Source of the DNA: Bacteroidetes bacterium 41-46
GTDB taxonomy: Bacteria; Bacteroidota; Bacteroidia; Bacteroidales; UBA932
Reading direction: 5' to 3'
DNA length: 64,000 nt
NCBI GenBank assembly: GCA_001897515.1
Contig: MKTA01000015.1
Coordinates: forward strand, 186,001 to 250,000
Below are positions 34,189 through 43,639 of this stretch, in pieces; position 1 is the first letter of the stretch, and each line of letters opens with the position of its first letter. The notes below the pieces were generated by a model. It did no database searches and was not told where the DNA came from. It saw only the letters and a program-made list of their open reading frames with translations. A program made the translations under genes and the position numbers.

Positions 34189-36243
34189 CTATCTTCCAAA
34201 ATAGACTAGCAGTATTGATATATCAGCCGGAGAGACTCCCGGAATTCTTGATGCCTGAGAAATTGTTCTAGGTCTGTGTTTTTCCAACTTCTGCCTGGAC
34301 TCTGTGGAGAGAGACTTAAGCGACTGATAATTAAAATCATCTGGAATTTTCACATCCTCTAATCTTAAGATTTTCTCCGCAATCCTTTTTTCACGCTCAA
34401 TATAGCCACGATACTTAACAAATATTTCAGCTGAAGAGACAATCTCTTTAACAAACAAATTAAACGCTATTACGCCATCCTCTTCTGAGGTGTGTTTATA
34501 TGGCAACTCCCCAGTTGATAACATGTATCTTTTAATTAGACCAAAGAGTTGTTTTGTGTTGTCTGGCTGAGGATTATGAGTTATCAATTCATTATTTAAA
34601 ACCGACAAGAACAAGTGTTGTAACTCATTGAATTTTTGCGAATTTTCAAATGTTCCTCGTGGAACACTTCTTAACAGTTCATTAATCTCAATCTGAGGTC
34701 TGGTTAAAATTTCTGCAAGTCTCTTCTTTTGGGAAACTTTTGATGATCCTACCCGTTCTAAGTAATCATTGATTTCGTCGGGCAAAACCGAAGTCTCCTC
34801 CATAAAGGCAACAAGAGATTTAACATATGAGTATTTTAGCTCTGTAAGCTCTAGTCTCTCTTTTGTCGCTAGTCCAATATTAAAACCTGCCCGAGTTAGT
34901 CTTAGATCTGCGTTGTCCTGTCTTAGTAAAATTCGATATTCAGCTCTGGAGGTAAACATTCTGTAGGGTTCATCAACCCCCTTTGTAACCAGATCGTCTA
35001 TTAAAACACCAATGTAAGCCTCATCTCTCTTCAGGACCAAGGGTTCACTACCGTTTAGTTTTAAGTGTGCGTTAACTCCAGCCATTAATCCCTGGGCAGC
35101 AGCCTCCTCATATCCGGTCGTGCCATTTATTTGGCCGGCGAAATAAAGATGTTCAACTCTCTTTGTCTCTAGTGTGTGGTGAAGTTGTGTTGGTGGAAAA
35201 TAATCGTATTCTACGGCATAAGCCGGCCTGAAAATAATCACATTCTCAAAGCCTGGTATTGCTCTTAATGCTTTATACTGTACCTCAAGAGGTAATGAAG
35301 AAGAGAATCCCTGCAAATAATATTCATGAGTATTCCAGCCTTCGGGTTCAAGAAATAATTGGTGTGATGTTTTATCAGAAAATGTTTTTAGTTTATCTTC
35401 AATACTTGGGCAGTATCTTGGTCCTCTTCCGGAAATTTTCCCAGAAAACAGAGGGGAAAACTGAAAGCCCTCTCTGAGAAGATTGTGAACCTCCTCATTA
35501 GTATGGACCATAAAGCAGGAGAGTTGCTTTACAGATGACTGGATAGGAGATGGCTTTGGAATAAATGAGAATCTCTCAGGGTTAGTATCTCCATACTGTA
35601 TCTCCAGTTTAGTAAGGTCAACAGAACGTGCATCAATTCTTGGTGGAGTACCGGTTTTCATTTTATCCACTTCAAAGCCGAACTCCAGTAACTGCTCCGA
35701 GAGATGTTTTGATGAAGGCTCCCCTACTCTCCCTCCCTCAGTAGTATTTTTTCCTATGTATAACTTACCATTTAAAAATGTACCGGCTGTTAATATTATA
35801 GATTTTGTTTTAAAAGTGGCCCCCAGTTCAGTAACTACTCCAACAATTTTATTGTTATCAAAAATAAATTGTGTTACTGTATCTTGCCATAAATTCAGAT
35901 TTGGAGTGTTTTCAAGAATATATCTCCAGTTTAGCGAGAAGTGCTGTCTGTCACATTGGGCCCGGGGACTCCACATTGCAGGTCCCTTTGATCGGTTTAA
36001 CATTCTAAACTGTATTGTGCTTGCATCTGTAACAACTCCTGTACAGCCCCCTAAAGCATCTATCTCTCTGACTATCTGTCCCTTTGCGATGCCTCCTATT
36101 GCTGGATTACATGACATTTGAGCAATTTTACCCATATCCATAGTAAGCAACAAGACCCTGGATCCCATTTTTGCTGCTGCATGAGCTGCTTCACATCCTG
36201 CATGACCAGCACCTATAACAATAATATCGTAACTCTCTCCCAT
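34189..36243 (-). CDS. mnmG: tRNA uridine 5-carboxymethylaminomethyl modification enzyme MnmG
   Basis: FAD-dependent subunit that, with MnmE, modifies U34 of certain tRNAs. The 684-residue length is slightly long for the family. The N-terminal dinucleotide-binding motif [20 protein letters not shown], the [20 protein letters not shown] block and [19 protein letters not shown] are conserved. The C-terminus ends [20 protein letters not shown]. Its start overlaps the ybeY stop by 1 base. A parS-like sequence lies inside the reading frame, coding for SVPRGTF. Confidence 0.97.
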   Translation of the reverse strand: MGESYDIIVIGAGHAGCEAAHAAAKMGSRVLLLTMDMGKIAQMSCNPAIGGIAKGQIVREIDALGGCTGVVTDASTIQFRMLNRSKGPAMWSPRAQCDRQHFSLNWRYILENTPNLNLWQDTVTQFIFDNNKIVGVVTELGATFKTKSIILTAGTFLNGKLYIGKNTTEGGRVGEPSSKHLSEQLLEFGFEVDKMKTGTPPRIDARSVDLTKLEIQYGDTNPERFSFIPKPSPIQSSVKQLSCFMVHTNEEVHNLLREGFQFSPLFSGKISGRGPRYCPSIEDKLKTFSDKTSHQLFLEPEGWNTHEYYLQGFSSSLPLEVQYKALRAIPGFENVIIFRPAYAVEYDYFPPTQLHHTLETKRVEHLYFAGQINGTTGYEEAAAQGLMAGVNAHLKLNGSEPLVLKRDEAYIGVLIDDLVTKGVDEPYRMFTSRAEYRILLRQDNADLRLTRAGFNIGLATKERLELTELKYSYVKSLVAFMEETSVLPDEINDYLERVGSSKVSQKKRLAEILTRPQIEINELLRSVPRGTFENSQKFNELQHLFLSVLNNELITHNPQPDNTKQLFGLIKRYMLSTGELPYKHTSEEDGVIAFNLFVKEIVSSAEIFVKYRGYIEREKRIAEKILRLEDVKIPDDFNYQSLKSLSTESRQKLEKHRPRTISQASRIPGVSPADISILLVYFGR
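34651..34666. promoter_or_regulatory. parS-like site 2, inside mnmG
   Basis: TGTTCCTCGTGGAACA differs at one position from the classical ParB-binding site TGTTCCACGTGGAACA. It is 494 bases from site 1, in the same orientation. Confidence 0.65.
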
Positions 36244-36689
36244 TAAAATTGACTTGTAAATAATGATAAAGCGCCGTTTTCAGCTTCTCTCATTTTTTTG
36301 CTCTCCTCATTTGTAGAATCCTTATAACCCATCAAATGGAGAATCCCGTGTATCATAACTCTTCTAAGCTCCTCCTGAAAAACAGTCTTATATATTTTAC
36401 TGTTTTCTAAAACTCTTTCAACGCTAATAAAAAGATCTCCCGACAAAAGAGTATCAGATGAGTAGTCAAAGGTGATTATATCTGTATAGTAATCATGATT
36501 TAAAAACTGCTTGTTAATTTTAAGCAGATACTCATCACTGCAAAATATAAAATTTATGTCGCCCAGTACCAGACCATTGACCATATTTGTTCTATGCGAC
36601 TCTTCTAAAACGACAGTATTTATCCATGCAGAGAGTTTTCTTCTCTGTTTAAGGTTGAAGTCTATGTCTTCAATATTGTATTTAATCAT
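36243..36689 (-). CDS. ybeY: Endoribonuclease YbeY
   Basis: Metal-dependent RNase for rRNA maturation and ribosome quality control; 148 residues. The signature region reads [12 protein letters not shown]. The first two metal-binding histidines are present, but the third position (usual HGxLHLxGYDH) is Asp rather than His. The N-terminal part has [19 protein letters not shown]. It overlaps mnmG by 1 base and follows the CMD gene by 3 bases, forming a three-gene operon. Confidence 0.93.
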   Translation of the reverse strand: MIKYNIEDIDFNLKQRRKLSAWINTVVLEESHRTNMVNGLVLGDINFIFCSDEYLLKINKQFLNHDYYTDIITFDYSSDTLLSGDLFISVERVLENSKIYKTVFQEELRRVMIHGILHLMGYKDSTNEESKKMREAENGALSLFTSQF

Positions 36690-36692
36690 ATA

Positions 36693-37055
36693 TTACTGTT
36701 TGGAACCGTTTGCAGACTCCTCCTCTAGCATATCCCAATACTCAACCGCTCTTCTTGTATGGGGGATAACAATTGATCCGCCCACAAGGTTTGCCACAGA
36801 CATAATTTCAAACATTTGATCTCTGTTTACACCGAGTTCAAAACATTTCTCAAGATGGTATTTAATACAATCATCACATCTCAGCACAGCAGATGTTGCT
36901 AGACCGAGCATCTCTTTTGTAACAGCAGGTAACGCTCCATCCTCATAACACCTTGTATCAAGGTTATAAAATCTTTTGAAAAATAAATTGTCTGAATCAA
37001 GTATCTTCTTGTTCATTTTGGCACGAAATGTGCGGAATTCGTCTATTCTGTTCAT
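36693..37055 (-). CDS. Carboxymuconolactone decarboxylase (AhpD-like) family protein
   Basis: A 120-residue all-helical protein of the CMD/AhpD family. The redox-type motif CDDCIKYHLEKCFELGV carries a CxxC followed by histidine, which in AhpD reduces peroxides; NLVGGSIVIPHTRRAVEYWD is the other conserved helix. Function here is not fixed. It heads the operon with ybeY and mnmG. Confidence 0.88.
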   Translation of the reverse strand: MNRIDEFRTFRAKMNKKILDSDNLFFKRFYNLDTRCYEDGALPAVTKEMLGLATSAVLRCDDCIKYHLEKCFELGVNRDQMFEIMSVANLVGGSIVIPHTRRAVEYWDMLEEESANGSKQ

Positions 37056-37071
37056 CCGATAAGATTTTGCG

Positions 37072-37079
37072 CAAAACTA
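37072..37079 (-). promoter_or_regulatory. -7 promoter element of the CMD-ybeY-mnmG operon
   Basis: TAGTTTTG on the minus strand, 17 bases upstream of the CMD start. Confidence 0.5.
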
Positions 37080-37110
37080 CATAAAATATACTAATCAAAA
37101 TTTTTCTATT

Positions 37111-38052
37111 ATGTCTAAAGTTACTGTCATAGGGGCCGGCAATGTTGGTGCAACTTGCGTCAACGCAATGAATATGCTTCAGTTTGCCGGAGAAATTGTT
37201 CTTCTTGACATCAAGGAGGGTATCGCAGAGGGAAAAGCAATAGATATGATGCAGACCGCTAAACTGCTCAGATTCGACACTACAATCAGAGGCGTTACCA
37301 ATGATTACGCAGCTACTGCAAAATCTAAAGTAGTTGTTATTACCTCCGGACTTCCCAGAAAACCGGGTATGACCAGAGAGGAGCTTATAGGTACTAATGC
37401 TGAAATAGTTGGCAATGTTGTTGAGAATGCTCTTAAATATTCTCCGAACGCAATATTTGTTATAATTTCCAACCCTATGGACACTATGACATACCTAACT
37501 GTAGCCAAAGCCAAACTCCCTAAAAATAAAGTTATAGGGATGGGCGGTATTCTTGACAGCAACAGATTTGTGTATTATCTAAGAAAGGCGCTGGATGCCC
37601 CTGCGAGTGATGTAGCTGGCATGGTTATTGGAGGCCATGGTGATACAACCATGATTCCTCTTATCAGGTTTGCAAATCTGAGAGGAATTCCTGTAAGTGA
37701 ATTACTTTCAGAGGAAGTTCTTTCACAAGTTGTAAAAGATACAATGGTTGGAGGCGCAACTCTTACCAAACATCTTGGAACCTCAGCATGGTACGCTCCG
37801 GGAGCTGCTGCAGCAGCACTTGTTCGTTCAATCGTGCTTGATGAGAAAAAGATCTATCCGTGCAGTGTACTTCTTGAAGGAGAGTATGGACAAAGCGATA
37901 TTTGCCTTGGAGTACCGGTAGTTGTGGGGAGACACGGATGGGAAAAGGTTGTTGAACTTAACCTCAACCCAGAGGAGAAAGAGGCCTTTGAAAAGAGCGC
38001 AGATGCAGTGAGAGCTACAAACGATGTTTTGAAAGATCTCAACATCATCTAG
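37111..38052 (+). CDS. mdh: Malate dehydrogenase
   Basis: NAD-dependent oxidoreductase interconverting malate and oxaloacetate; 313 residues, LDH-like type. The Rossmann motif VTVIGAGNVGATC is at the N-terminus. Substrate specificity is shown by SGLPRKPGMTREEL, whose arginines mark malate rather than lactate enzymes. The catalytic histidine is in VIGGHGDTTMIPL. It can supply malate towards fumarate for FrdAB at 42.8-45.6 kb. Confidence 0.96.
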   Translation: MSKVTVIGAGNVGATCVNAMNMLQFAGEIVLLDIKEGIAEGKAIDMMQTAKLLRFDTTIRGVTNDYAATAKSKVVVITSGLPRKPGMTREELIGTNAEIVGNVVENALKYSPNAIFVIISNPMDTMTYLTVAKAKLPKNKVIGMGGILDSNRFVYYLRKALDAPASDVAGMVIGGHGDTTMIPLIRFANLRGIPVSELLSEEVLSQVVKDTMVGGATLTKHLGTSAWYAPGAAAAALVRSIVLDEKKIYPCSVLLEGEYGQSDICLGVPVVVGRHGWEKVVELNLNPEEKEAFEKSADAVRATNDVLKDLNII

Positions 38053-38092
38053 CAAATTGAGAAAATTTTTGCATCTTTGCGATGCAAAATTT

Positions 38093-38166
<74 letters not shown>

Positions 38167-38239
38167 CAAATAGTTTTTAACAATAAATTTTAAATTTATC
38201 TTCTTCATTTTCTTGTGATTAATAATTTTTTGCCATAGT

Positions 38240-38248
38240 TTATCCACA
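38240..38248 (+). promoter_or_regulatory. Perfect DnaA box
   Basis: TTATCCACA, the strict DnaA consensus, in the 154-base gap between tRNA-Ala and tonB. It is single, so it may be a regulatory site or chance. Confidence 0.35.
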
Positions 38249-38320
38249 ATAACACTTGTCAAATCATTATTTCTTTATAATTTTACATTTCAATAAACTT
38301 CTGATTACATTAATACAGAT

Positions 38321-39013
38321 ATGGAAATAAAGAAAACGCCCAAAGCCGATCTTGAAAACAAGAAAATTCTATTCAGAGAAATTGGATTAATCGCAGCTCT
38401 GGCTCTTGTTTTAGTGGCATTTGAATGGAAAACCTACGATAAGCAAATAAGCACGTTGGGTGATAACAACGCCGTTGTTATTGAAGAGGAGATGATTCCT
38501 ATTACCAATGAGACTCCTCCGCCACCGGTAGATGTACCAAAAATTCCTACTGTATCTGATGTTATTGAGATCGTGGATGATGACATGAAGATTGAGAACG
38601 AGCTCATCATCAACACAGAGGATGACAAGAATCTTGGTGTAGAGATTAAAGATTACGTAAAAGGCCGCGTTGAAGAGGTTATTGAGGAGGAGGAGATTCC
38701 GTTTACAATAGTAGAGGAGAAGCCTACATTCCAGGGTGGAGACGAAAACACTTTCACCAAATGGGTTGCAAGCAAGCTTGTATATCCTGAGATAGCCAAG
38801 GAGAACGGAGTTCAGGGCCGTGTTATACTTCAGTTCCTTGTAAATACTGACGGTAGCGTTAGCGACGTTAAGGTTGTAAGAGGCGTGGATGCATCACTTG
38901 ACAGAGAGGCTGCCAGAGTTGTTGCTTCATCGCCAAAATGGAAACCAGGAAGACAGAGAAACAAGCCTGTAAAGGTTCGCTACACATTCCCTGTAATATT
39001 CCAGTTGAGATAA
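38321..39013 (+). CDS. TonB-family energy transducer
   Basis: A 230-residue TonB-like protein. It has a single N-terminal membrane helix (EIGLIAALALVLVAFEW), a periplasmic proline-rich part (ETPPPPVDVPKIP) with many acidic residues, and a C-terminal TonB domain: YPEIAKENGVQGRVILQFLV, KVVRGVDASLDREAARVVAS and KPVKVRYTFPVIFQLR. It passes the proton-motive force to outer-membrane receptors. No exbB/exbD is in the window. A terminator follows. Confidence 0.92.
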   Translation: MEIKKTPKADLENKKILFREIGLIAALALVLVAFEWKTYDKQISTLGDNNAVVIEEEMIPITNETPPPPVDVPKIPTVSDVIEIVDDDMKIENELIINTEDDKNLGVEIKDYVKGRVEEVIEEEEIPFTIVEEKPTFQGGDENTFTKWVASKLVYPEIAKENGVQGRVILQFLVNTDGSVSDVKVVRGVDASLDREAARVVASSPKWKPGRQRNKPVKVRYTFPVIFQLR

Positions 39014-39036
39014 TTACTGAATTAACAGAATAAAAG

Positions 39037-39068
39037 AAAAGGCTGCCTCGATCAGAAGCAGTCTTTTT
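39037..39068 (+). terminator. Terminator of tonB
   Basis: GGCTGC (39041-39046) and GCAGTC (39058-39063) stem, then TTTTT; it ends 10 bases before hflX. Confidence 0.8.
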
Positions 39069-39077
39069 TCAATTAAT

Positions 39078-40265
39078 ATGGCAATATTGGAAGATAATAA
39101 TCTGGAGAGAGTCGTTTTTGTTGGTGTAATCAGACAAAACGATGAAGAGAGAAAGGTATATGAGTATCTTGACGAGCTCGCATTCCTGGCCGAAACAGCC
39201 GGAGGGGCTGCAGTAAAGACATTTGTACAGAGGCTGGACAAACCCAATCCCAAGACATACATTGGGACTGGTAAGCTTGACGAAATAAAGGCATATATCA
39301 AAGAGAACGATATAAAACTTGTCATTTTTGATGACGAGCTCTCTCCTTCTCAATTAAGAAATATAGAGAGGGAACTTGAGTGCAGAATACTTGACAGAAC
39401 AAATCTGATACTTGACATATTTGCTCAACGGGCCAAAACAGCTTATGCAAAAACACAGGTTGAATTAGCTCAATATCAATACCTATTGCCTAGACTAACA
39501 AGGATGTGGACACACCTTGAGAGACAGAGAGGTGGTATTGGGATGAGGGGTCCCGGTGAAAGCCAGATTGAGACAGACAGACGGATAATTCTTGATAAAA
39601 TTAGCAGACTAAAAGAGCAGCTTAAGAAAATTGATCGGCAAATGGCCTCTCAGAGAGGGAATCGGGGTAGTCTTGTTAGAATCTCTCTGGTCGGCTATAC
39701 AAACGTAGGTAAAAGCACTCTGATGAATCTGCTTGCCAAAAGTGATGTATTTGCTGAAAATAAGCTGTTTGCCACTTTAGATACAACGGTCAGAAAGGTC
39801 GTTATTGAGAATGTCCCCTTTTTGCTCAGTGATACTGTCGGTTTCATAAGAAAACTCCCCCATCAGCTTGTTGAGTCTTTTAAGAGCACTCTGGATGAAG
39901 TCAGAGAGGCGGATATCCTTATGCATGTGGTAGATATATCACACCCAAATTTTGAAGAGCATATCAAAGTAGTAAGGGAGACTCTAGATGAGATTGGAGC
40001 TAAAAACAAGCCCACTTTCCTTGTATTCAATAAAATAGATGCATACAAATACATCCCTCAGGATGAGTTTGACCTAAATGAGAAATCAAGGGAAAACTAT
40101 ACTCTGGATGAGTTAAAGAGAAGCTGGATGGGCAAAGAGAACTCTCCGTGCATATTCATTTCTGCGAGAGAGAAGATTCAGATTGACAAGTTAAGGAATG
40201 ATATCTACAAAATGGTTGCGGAGATCCATGCCGGAAGATATCCTTTTGATAACTTCCTCTGGTAG
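39078..40265 (+). CDS. hflX: Ribosome-associated GTPase HflX
   Basis: GTPase that splits or rescues stalled ribosomes; 395 residues. The N-terminal HflX domain has ETAGGAAVKTFVQRLDKPNP and YIGTGKLDEIKAYI. The linker GGIGMRGPGESQIETDRR is the family signature. The G domain starts near residue 205 with SLVGYTNVGKSTLMNLLAKS, and FNKID is the G4 motif. The last 75 bases overlap the 3' end of the convergent P1-peptidase gene. Confidence 0.96.
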   Translation: MAILEDNNLERVVFVGVIRQNDEERKVYEYLDELAFLAETAGGAAVKTFVQRLDKPNPKTYIGTGKLDEIKAYIKENDIKLVIFDDELSPSQLRNIERELECRILDRTNLILDIFAQRAKTAYAKTQVELAQYQYLLPRLTRMWTHLERQRGGIGMRGPGESQIETDRRIILDKISRLKEQLKKIDRQMASQRGNRGSLVRISLVGYTNVGKSTLMNLLAKSDVFAENKLFATLDTTVRKVVIENVPFLLSDTVGFIRKLPHQLVESFKSTLDEVREADILMHVVDISHPNFEEHIKVVRETLDEIGAKNKPTFLVFNKIDAYKYIPQDEFDLNEKSRENYTLDELKRSWMGKENSPCIFISAREKIQIDKLRNDIYKMVAEIHAGRYPFDNFLW

Positions 40266-41339
40266 CCTCTCTACCTTTCTTCCCTTATATCCGGTCATTG
40301 TCACAGCAGCTGTAAGTGAGTTGATAAGCGCCTCTTCAACAGCTTCAATTGTTGCCATAAAAAGTGGTGACATTGAGTCATTGTGGAGCTCAACGGGGTT
40401 GTAGTAAGGCTTTGACTCATCAATTAAATTCTCCTTGGCAACTGAGAATGCTATTATATAGTCGCCACTTCCATTAGAGGCAATTCCACCCGATTTCGCC
40501 AAACCCATAAAGGCTCGTTTTGCAATGCGCTCAAGATTTCTTGAGGTTACCGGAGCATCCGTTGCTACTACAATCATGCAAGAGCCGTCGGCATCCTGCA
40601 TAATGTTTTTGCTGTAACTATAATTTTTAAGCAGTTTTCCAACAGGGACTCCAGCAATTTCCAGAACACCTCCGTAGTTTGTCTGTACAATAACGCCCAC
40701 GGTGTATCCCCCTAGAGATTTTGGCAATACTCTTGAGGATGTGCCGATACCTCCCTTAAAACCGAAACAGATTGTGCCGGTACCTGCACCAACAGCCCCC
40801 TGCTCCACCCTGCCTGAACCAGCACTGGATATCGCCTCTAAAACATGGCTAGGGCGAATAACCCTTGCCCTTATATCATTTAGTCCGCCATCGTTTGTCT
40901 CTCCCACTACTCCATTAACAGATGCAATATTCTCGTTTCCTGGTTGAGACAGTGTATATGTAATCAGTGCGTCCAAAGCAGGAGCAACACTCATGGTGTT
41001 TGTAAGAATAACAGGTGTTTCAATGTTTCCCAGCTCTTTCACCTGTGTTGAACCGGCTAATTTACCAAATCCATTACCAACAAAAATTGCTGCCGGAACC
41101 TTGTTTCTGAAAATATTACCCTCGTGAGGAATAATTGCTGTCACTCCTGTCCTGATGCTCTCTCCCTCTATAATTGTGACATGTCCAACCTTAACGCCAG
41201 GAACATCTGTAATGGAATTATATTCTCCGGTTTTCATCACGCCAATACCGGCGCCATAATCCCTTAGTGTATTCTGTGCTGATAACGAAACAGAAATAAC
41301 CATAGAAAAAGCTAATACAAGTTTATAGAAATTTTTCAT
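40191..41339 (-). CDS. Secreted P1-family (DmpA-like) peptidase
   Basis: A 382-residue peptidase of the self-processing DmpA/BapA group, which includes aminopeptidases and beta-aminopeptidases. A signal peptide (LVLAFSMVISVSLSAQ) puts it in the periplasm. Family blocks are DVPGVKVGHVTI, GVVGETNDGGLNDIRARVIR, GAVGAGTGTICFGFKGGIGT (near which autoprocessing occurs) and TDAPVTSRNLERIAKRAFMG. The start overlaps the stop of the upstream hydrolase gene by 1 base. The C-terminus runs 75 bases into hflX on the other strand. Confidence 0.9.
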   Translation of the reverse strand: MKNFYKLVLAFSMVISVSLSAQNTLRDYGAGIGVMKTGEYNSITDVPGVKVGHVTIIEGESIRTGVTAIIPHEGNIFRNKVPAAIFVGNGFGKLAGSTQVKELGNIETPVILTNTMSVAPALDALITYTLSQPGNENIASVNGVVGETNDGGLNDIRARVIRPSHVLEAISSAGSGRVEQGAVGAGTGTICFGFKGGIGTSSRVLPKSLGGYTVGVIVQTNYGGVLEIAGVPVGKLLKNYSYSKNIMQDADGSCMIVVATDAPVTSRNLERIAKRAFMGLAKSGGIASNGSGDYIIAFSVAKENLIDESKPYYNPVELHNDSMSPLFMATIEAVEEALINSLTAAVTMTGYKGRKVERLPEEVIKRISSGMDLRNHFVDIIP

Positions 41340-42133
41340 CAGAGGGTCATAAATTTAATTAATTCTTCTGCAACTACCTCCGGCTCCTCCAGGAATCCGT
41401 TATGCCCGGAATTGGGCAGTAAAATTGATTTGGCGGCTGGCAATGACCTTATCAGAGACTCAGCTTTCTCATTTGTTATATGATAATCATTTGCCCCAAA
41501 AAACATCAATATGGGTGTTTTAGTTGACAGAAGAGTGGGAAGATTGTCCGGACGTGACTTAAGGCCTTTAATAGAGGCCACAATTCCTTCCGGATCATGT
41601 GTCTCAGTTAGCTCTACAATCTCAAAAATCTTTTCATCAAATTTCCTTTGATTCTCAGGGGCGAACATCTTTGGGATTCCCATTTTTGCAATCGCAGGAA
41701 GCTTTGCCTGCTTTATCAATGCTATCTCTCTGTCTCTGTCTTTTATCTTTTCAGCAGAATCCGGATAAGGAGTAGAGTGCATAAGAACCAGACCTGTAAA
41801 AAGATCCGGATATTTTTTAACACATTCTATTGCAATATAGCCACCCATAGAGTGGCCCATAATATAACAACTTTTAACGTCACAGATTTTCAGTACATCT
41901 GATATAACATCAGCACAAAACTCCAGCGAGTTTTCTGTTTGGTGTGTGCCTGAAAGACCATGTCCTGGCAAATCTATCGAGATTATCCTGATGTTCGGCG
42001 GAAGTTTTGTTAAAAAATCCTGCCACACATAGAGAGTTTCAAGATAACCGTGGAGCAATAACAAAACCTTATCACCCTTTTTTGAGTCAGAAATATGAAC
42101 CGGAATGCCGTTGCAAATTGAAAAAAACTCCAT
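41339..42133 (-). CDS. Alpha/beta-fold hydrolase
   Basis: A 264-residue hydrolase: LLLLHGYLETLYVWQDF gives the oxyanion-hole HG, GHSMGGYIAIE the nucleophile serine, and LPNSGHNGFLEEPE the catalytic histidine. Substrate unknown. The ATG giving MEFFSICNGIP was chosen; a TTG six codons upstream is also in frame (start position uncertain by one base because of an A-run). It is co-oriented with and overlaps the P1-peptidase gene by 1 base. Confidence 0.88.
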   Translation of the reverse strand: MEFFSICNGIPVHISDSKKGDKVLLLLHGYLETLYVWQDFLTKLPPNIRIISIDLPGHGLSGTHQTENSLEFCADVISDVLKICDVKSCYIMGHSMGGYIAIECVKKYPDLFTGLVLMHSTPYPDSAEKIKDRDREIALIKQAKLPAIAKMGIPKMFAPENQRKFDEKIFEIVELTETHDPEGIVASIKGLKSRPDNLPTLLSTKTPILMFFGANDYHITNEKAESLIRSLPAAKSILLPNSGHNGFLEEPEVVAEELIKFMTL

Positions 42134-42147
42134 TATCCGCTTTTTTT

Positions 42148-42155
42148 GCAAATTT
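42148..42155 (-). promoter_or_regulatory. -7 promoter element of the hydrolase-peptidase pair
   Basis: TAAATTTG on the minus strand, about 15 bases upstream of the hydrolase ATG. Confidence 0.45.
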
Positions 42156-42180
42156 ACGAAGAATTGTGTTGAAAATTTTA

Positions 42181-42188
42181 TATTTTTG
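42181..42188 (+). promoter_or_regulatory. -7 promoter element of the lipoprotein gene
   Basis: TATTTTTG, 54 bases before the ATG at 42242. Confidence 0.4.
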
Positions 42189-42241
42189 TGGCTCTGCTAC
42201 ACCTAATCCCTACGCAACATTATTTATTTAAAACAACTATT

Positions 42242-42763
42242 ATGAAAATCTCAAGATTTTTATCACTTATTGCACTTGGCCTTTTGACGCTTTCGCTCTT
42301 CAGTTGCAACAAAGAGCCGCAACCCATAGTGCTTGCAGGGACTTGGAACATTGACACTACCCAGACCATGGTTCTTATTAAATATGATGCTGTTGAAGCG
42401 GAATTGAACCCCGTAGCATACAATTTTCTTAGAGAAAACATTCAAAAAATAAGAAAAAACCTTATTCAACCTGATCAACTGGTTTTTGACGAAACAAATT
42501 CTGTCCTGTTTAAAATGAAGAGCGGTCAGGATTTTGCCGGTACCTATACAAAAATTGACGAAGTTTACTTCCAGATAACCAATCTGGTATTTCCTGACGG
42601 CATTCTTGGGGGTTGCGATAATACCAACCTGGAATTGTATTATCCAAGAGATTATATATTGAGCGTTATTTCAGGCATATTGACGCCACAGGATCCGCCT
42701 ATTGAGAATTTTGACAGAATGATTACAGCTGAGTCTGGTGGGATTATGCTTTTCAGAAGATAA
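42242..42763 (+). CDS. Hypothetical lipoprotein
   Basis: A 173-residue protein with a lipoprotein signal (FLSLIALGLLTLSLFSC, Cys as lipidation site). The mature part begins NKEPQPIVLAGTWNIDTT, suggesting a small lipocalin-like barrel, and contains DFAGTYTKIDEVYFQITNLV. I do not recognise a named family. The ATG at 42242 is preferred over the open frame from 42188 because it starts the signal peptide. Confidence 0.7.
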   Translation: MKISRFLSLIALGLLTLSLFSCNKEPQPIVLAGTWNIDTTQTMVLIKYDAVEAELNPVAYNFLRENIQKIRKNLIQPDQLVFDETNSVLFKMKSGQDFAGTYTKIDEVYFQITNLVFPDGILGGCDNTNLELYYPRDYILSVISGILTPQDPPIENFDRMITAESGGIMLFRR

Positions 42764-42784
42764 TCGCTTTTCCACTCAATCAGA

Positions 42785-42824
42785 GAAAAAAAAGAGGGCC
42801 GCATAAGTGGCACCTCTTTTTTTA
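42785..42824. terminator. Bidirectional terminator between the lipoprotein gene and frdB
   Basis: AAAAAAGAGG-GCC and GGC-A-CCTCTTTTTTT form a stem with A/T runs on both sides; the genes converge on it. Confidence 0.85.
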
Positions 42825-42845
42825 TTCATCAATATTTAAAAACAT

Positions 42846-43625
42846 TTAGTCTTTAATTTTAGCCTTTAAAAACTCTCTGTTTAGCCTTGCAATATGTGCT
42901 ACAGAAATGTCTTTTGGACACTCCATTTCGCAGGCACGAGTATTTGTACATGCGCCGAAACCAAGATCGTCCATTCTTGCAACCATCGCTTTAGCCCTTC
43001 TGGCCGCCTCAACTTTTCCTTGCGGCAATAGTGCCAATGAGCTGACTCTGGCCGCCACAAACAGCATTGCTGAGCCATTTTTACAAGTTGCAATGCACGC
43101 TCCGCAACCTACACAAGCTGCTGCGTCCATACTCTCTTCTGCATCATCTCTTGGTATAGGTATAGTATTGGCATCCGGAATTCCACCGGTGTTAACTGAT
43201 ACATATCCGCCTGCCTGAAGAATTTTATCAAGGGCTTGCCTGTCCACAACAAGGTCTTTGATTACAGGCATACCAGCCGATCTCCAAGGTTCAATCGTGA
43301 TAGTCTCACCATCTTTGAACTTCCTCATATGGAGCTGGCAAGTTGTTATATCGTCGTCAGGTCCGTGCGCTCTTCCGTTAATATAGAGCGAGCACATTCC
43401 ACAAATTCCTTCACGGCAGTCATGATCAAATGCAACAGGCCCCTCTGACTTGCACCCCTTCTCTACGGAAACAGGGTCAGCACCCTCTCTTACCAATTGG
43501 TCATTGAGGATATCCATCATCTCCAGGAAGGAAGTATCCGGAGAAATATTTTGCACCTTGTAGGTAGCGAACCTCCCTTTATCTTTCGCGCTTTTCTGGC
43601 GCCAAACCTTTAATGTAAAGTCCAT
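42846..43625 (-). CDS. frdB: Fumarate reductase/succinate dehydrogenase iron-sulfur subunit
   Basis: Electron-transfer subunit of complex II, 259 residues. The [2Fe-2S] cysteines are in [20 protein letters not shown], with a further Cys in [10 protein letters not shown]. The cysteines for the other clusters are in [19 protein letters not shown] and [19 protein letters not shown]. It lies 14 bases downstream of frdA. Whether the enzyme runs as reductase or dehydrogenase is not decided by sequence; the symbol follows Bacteroides usage. Confidence 0.93.
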   Translation of the reverse strand: MDFTLKVWRQKSAKDKGRFATYKVQNISPDTSFLEMMDILNDQLVREGADPVSVEKGCKSEGPVAFDHDCREGICGMCSLYINGRAHGPDDDITTCQLHMRKFKDGETITIEPWRSAGMPVIKDLVVDRQALDKILQAGGYVSVNTGGIPDANTIPIPRDDAEESMDAAACVGCGACIATCKNGSAMLFVAARVSSLALLPQGKVEAARRAKAMVARMDDLGFGACTNTRACEMECPKDISVAHIARLNREFLKAKIKD

Positions 43626-43639
43626 ATCTTTTGTACTCC

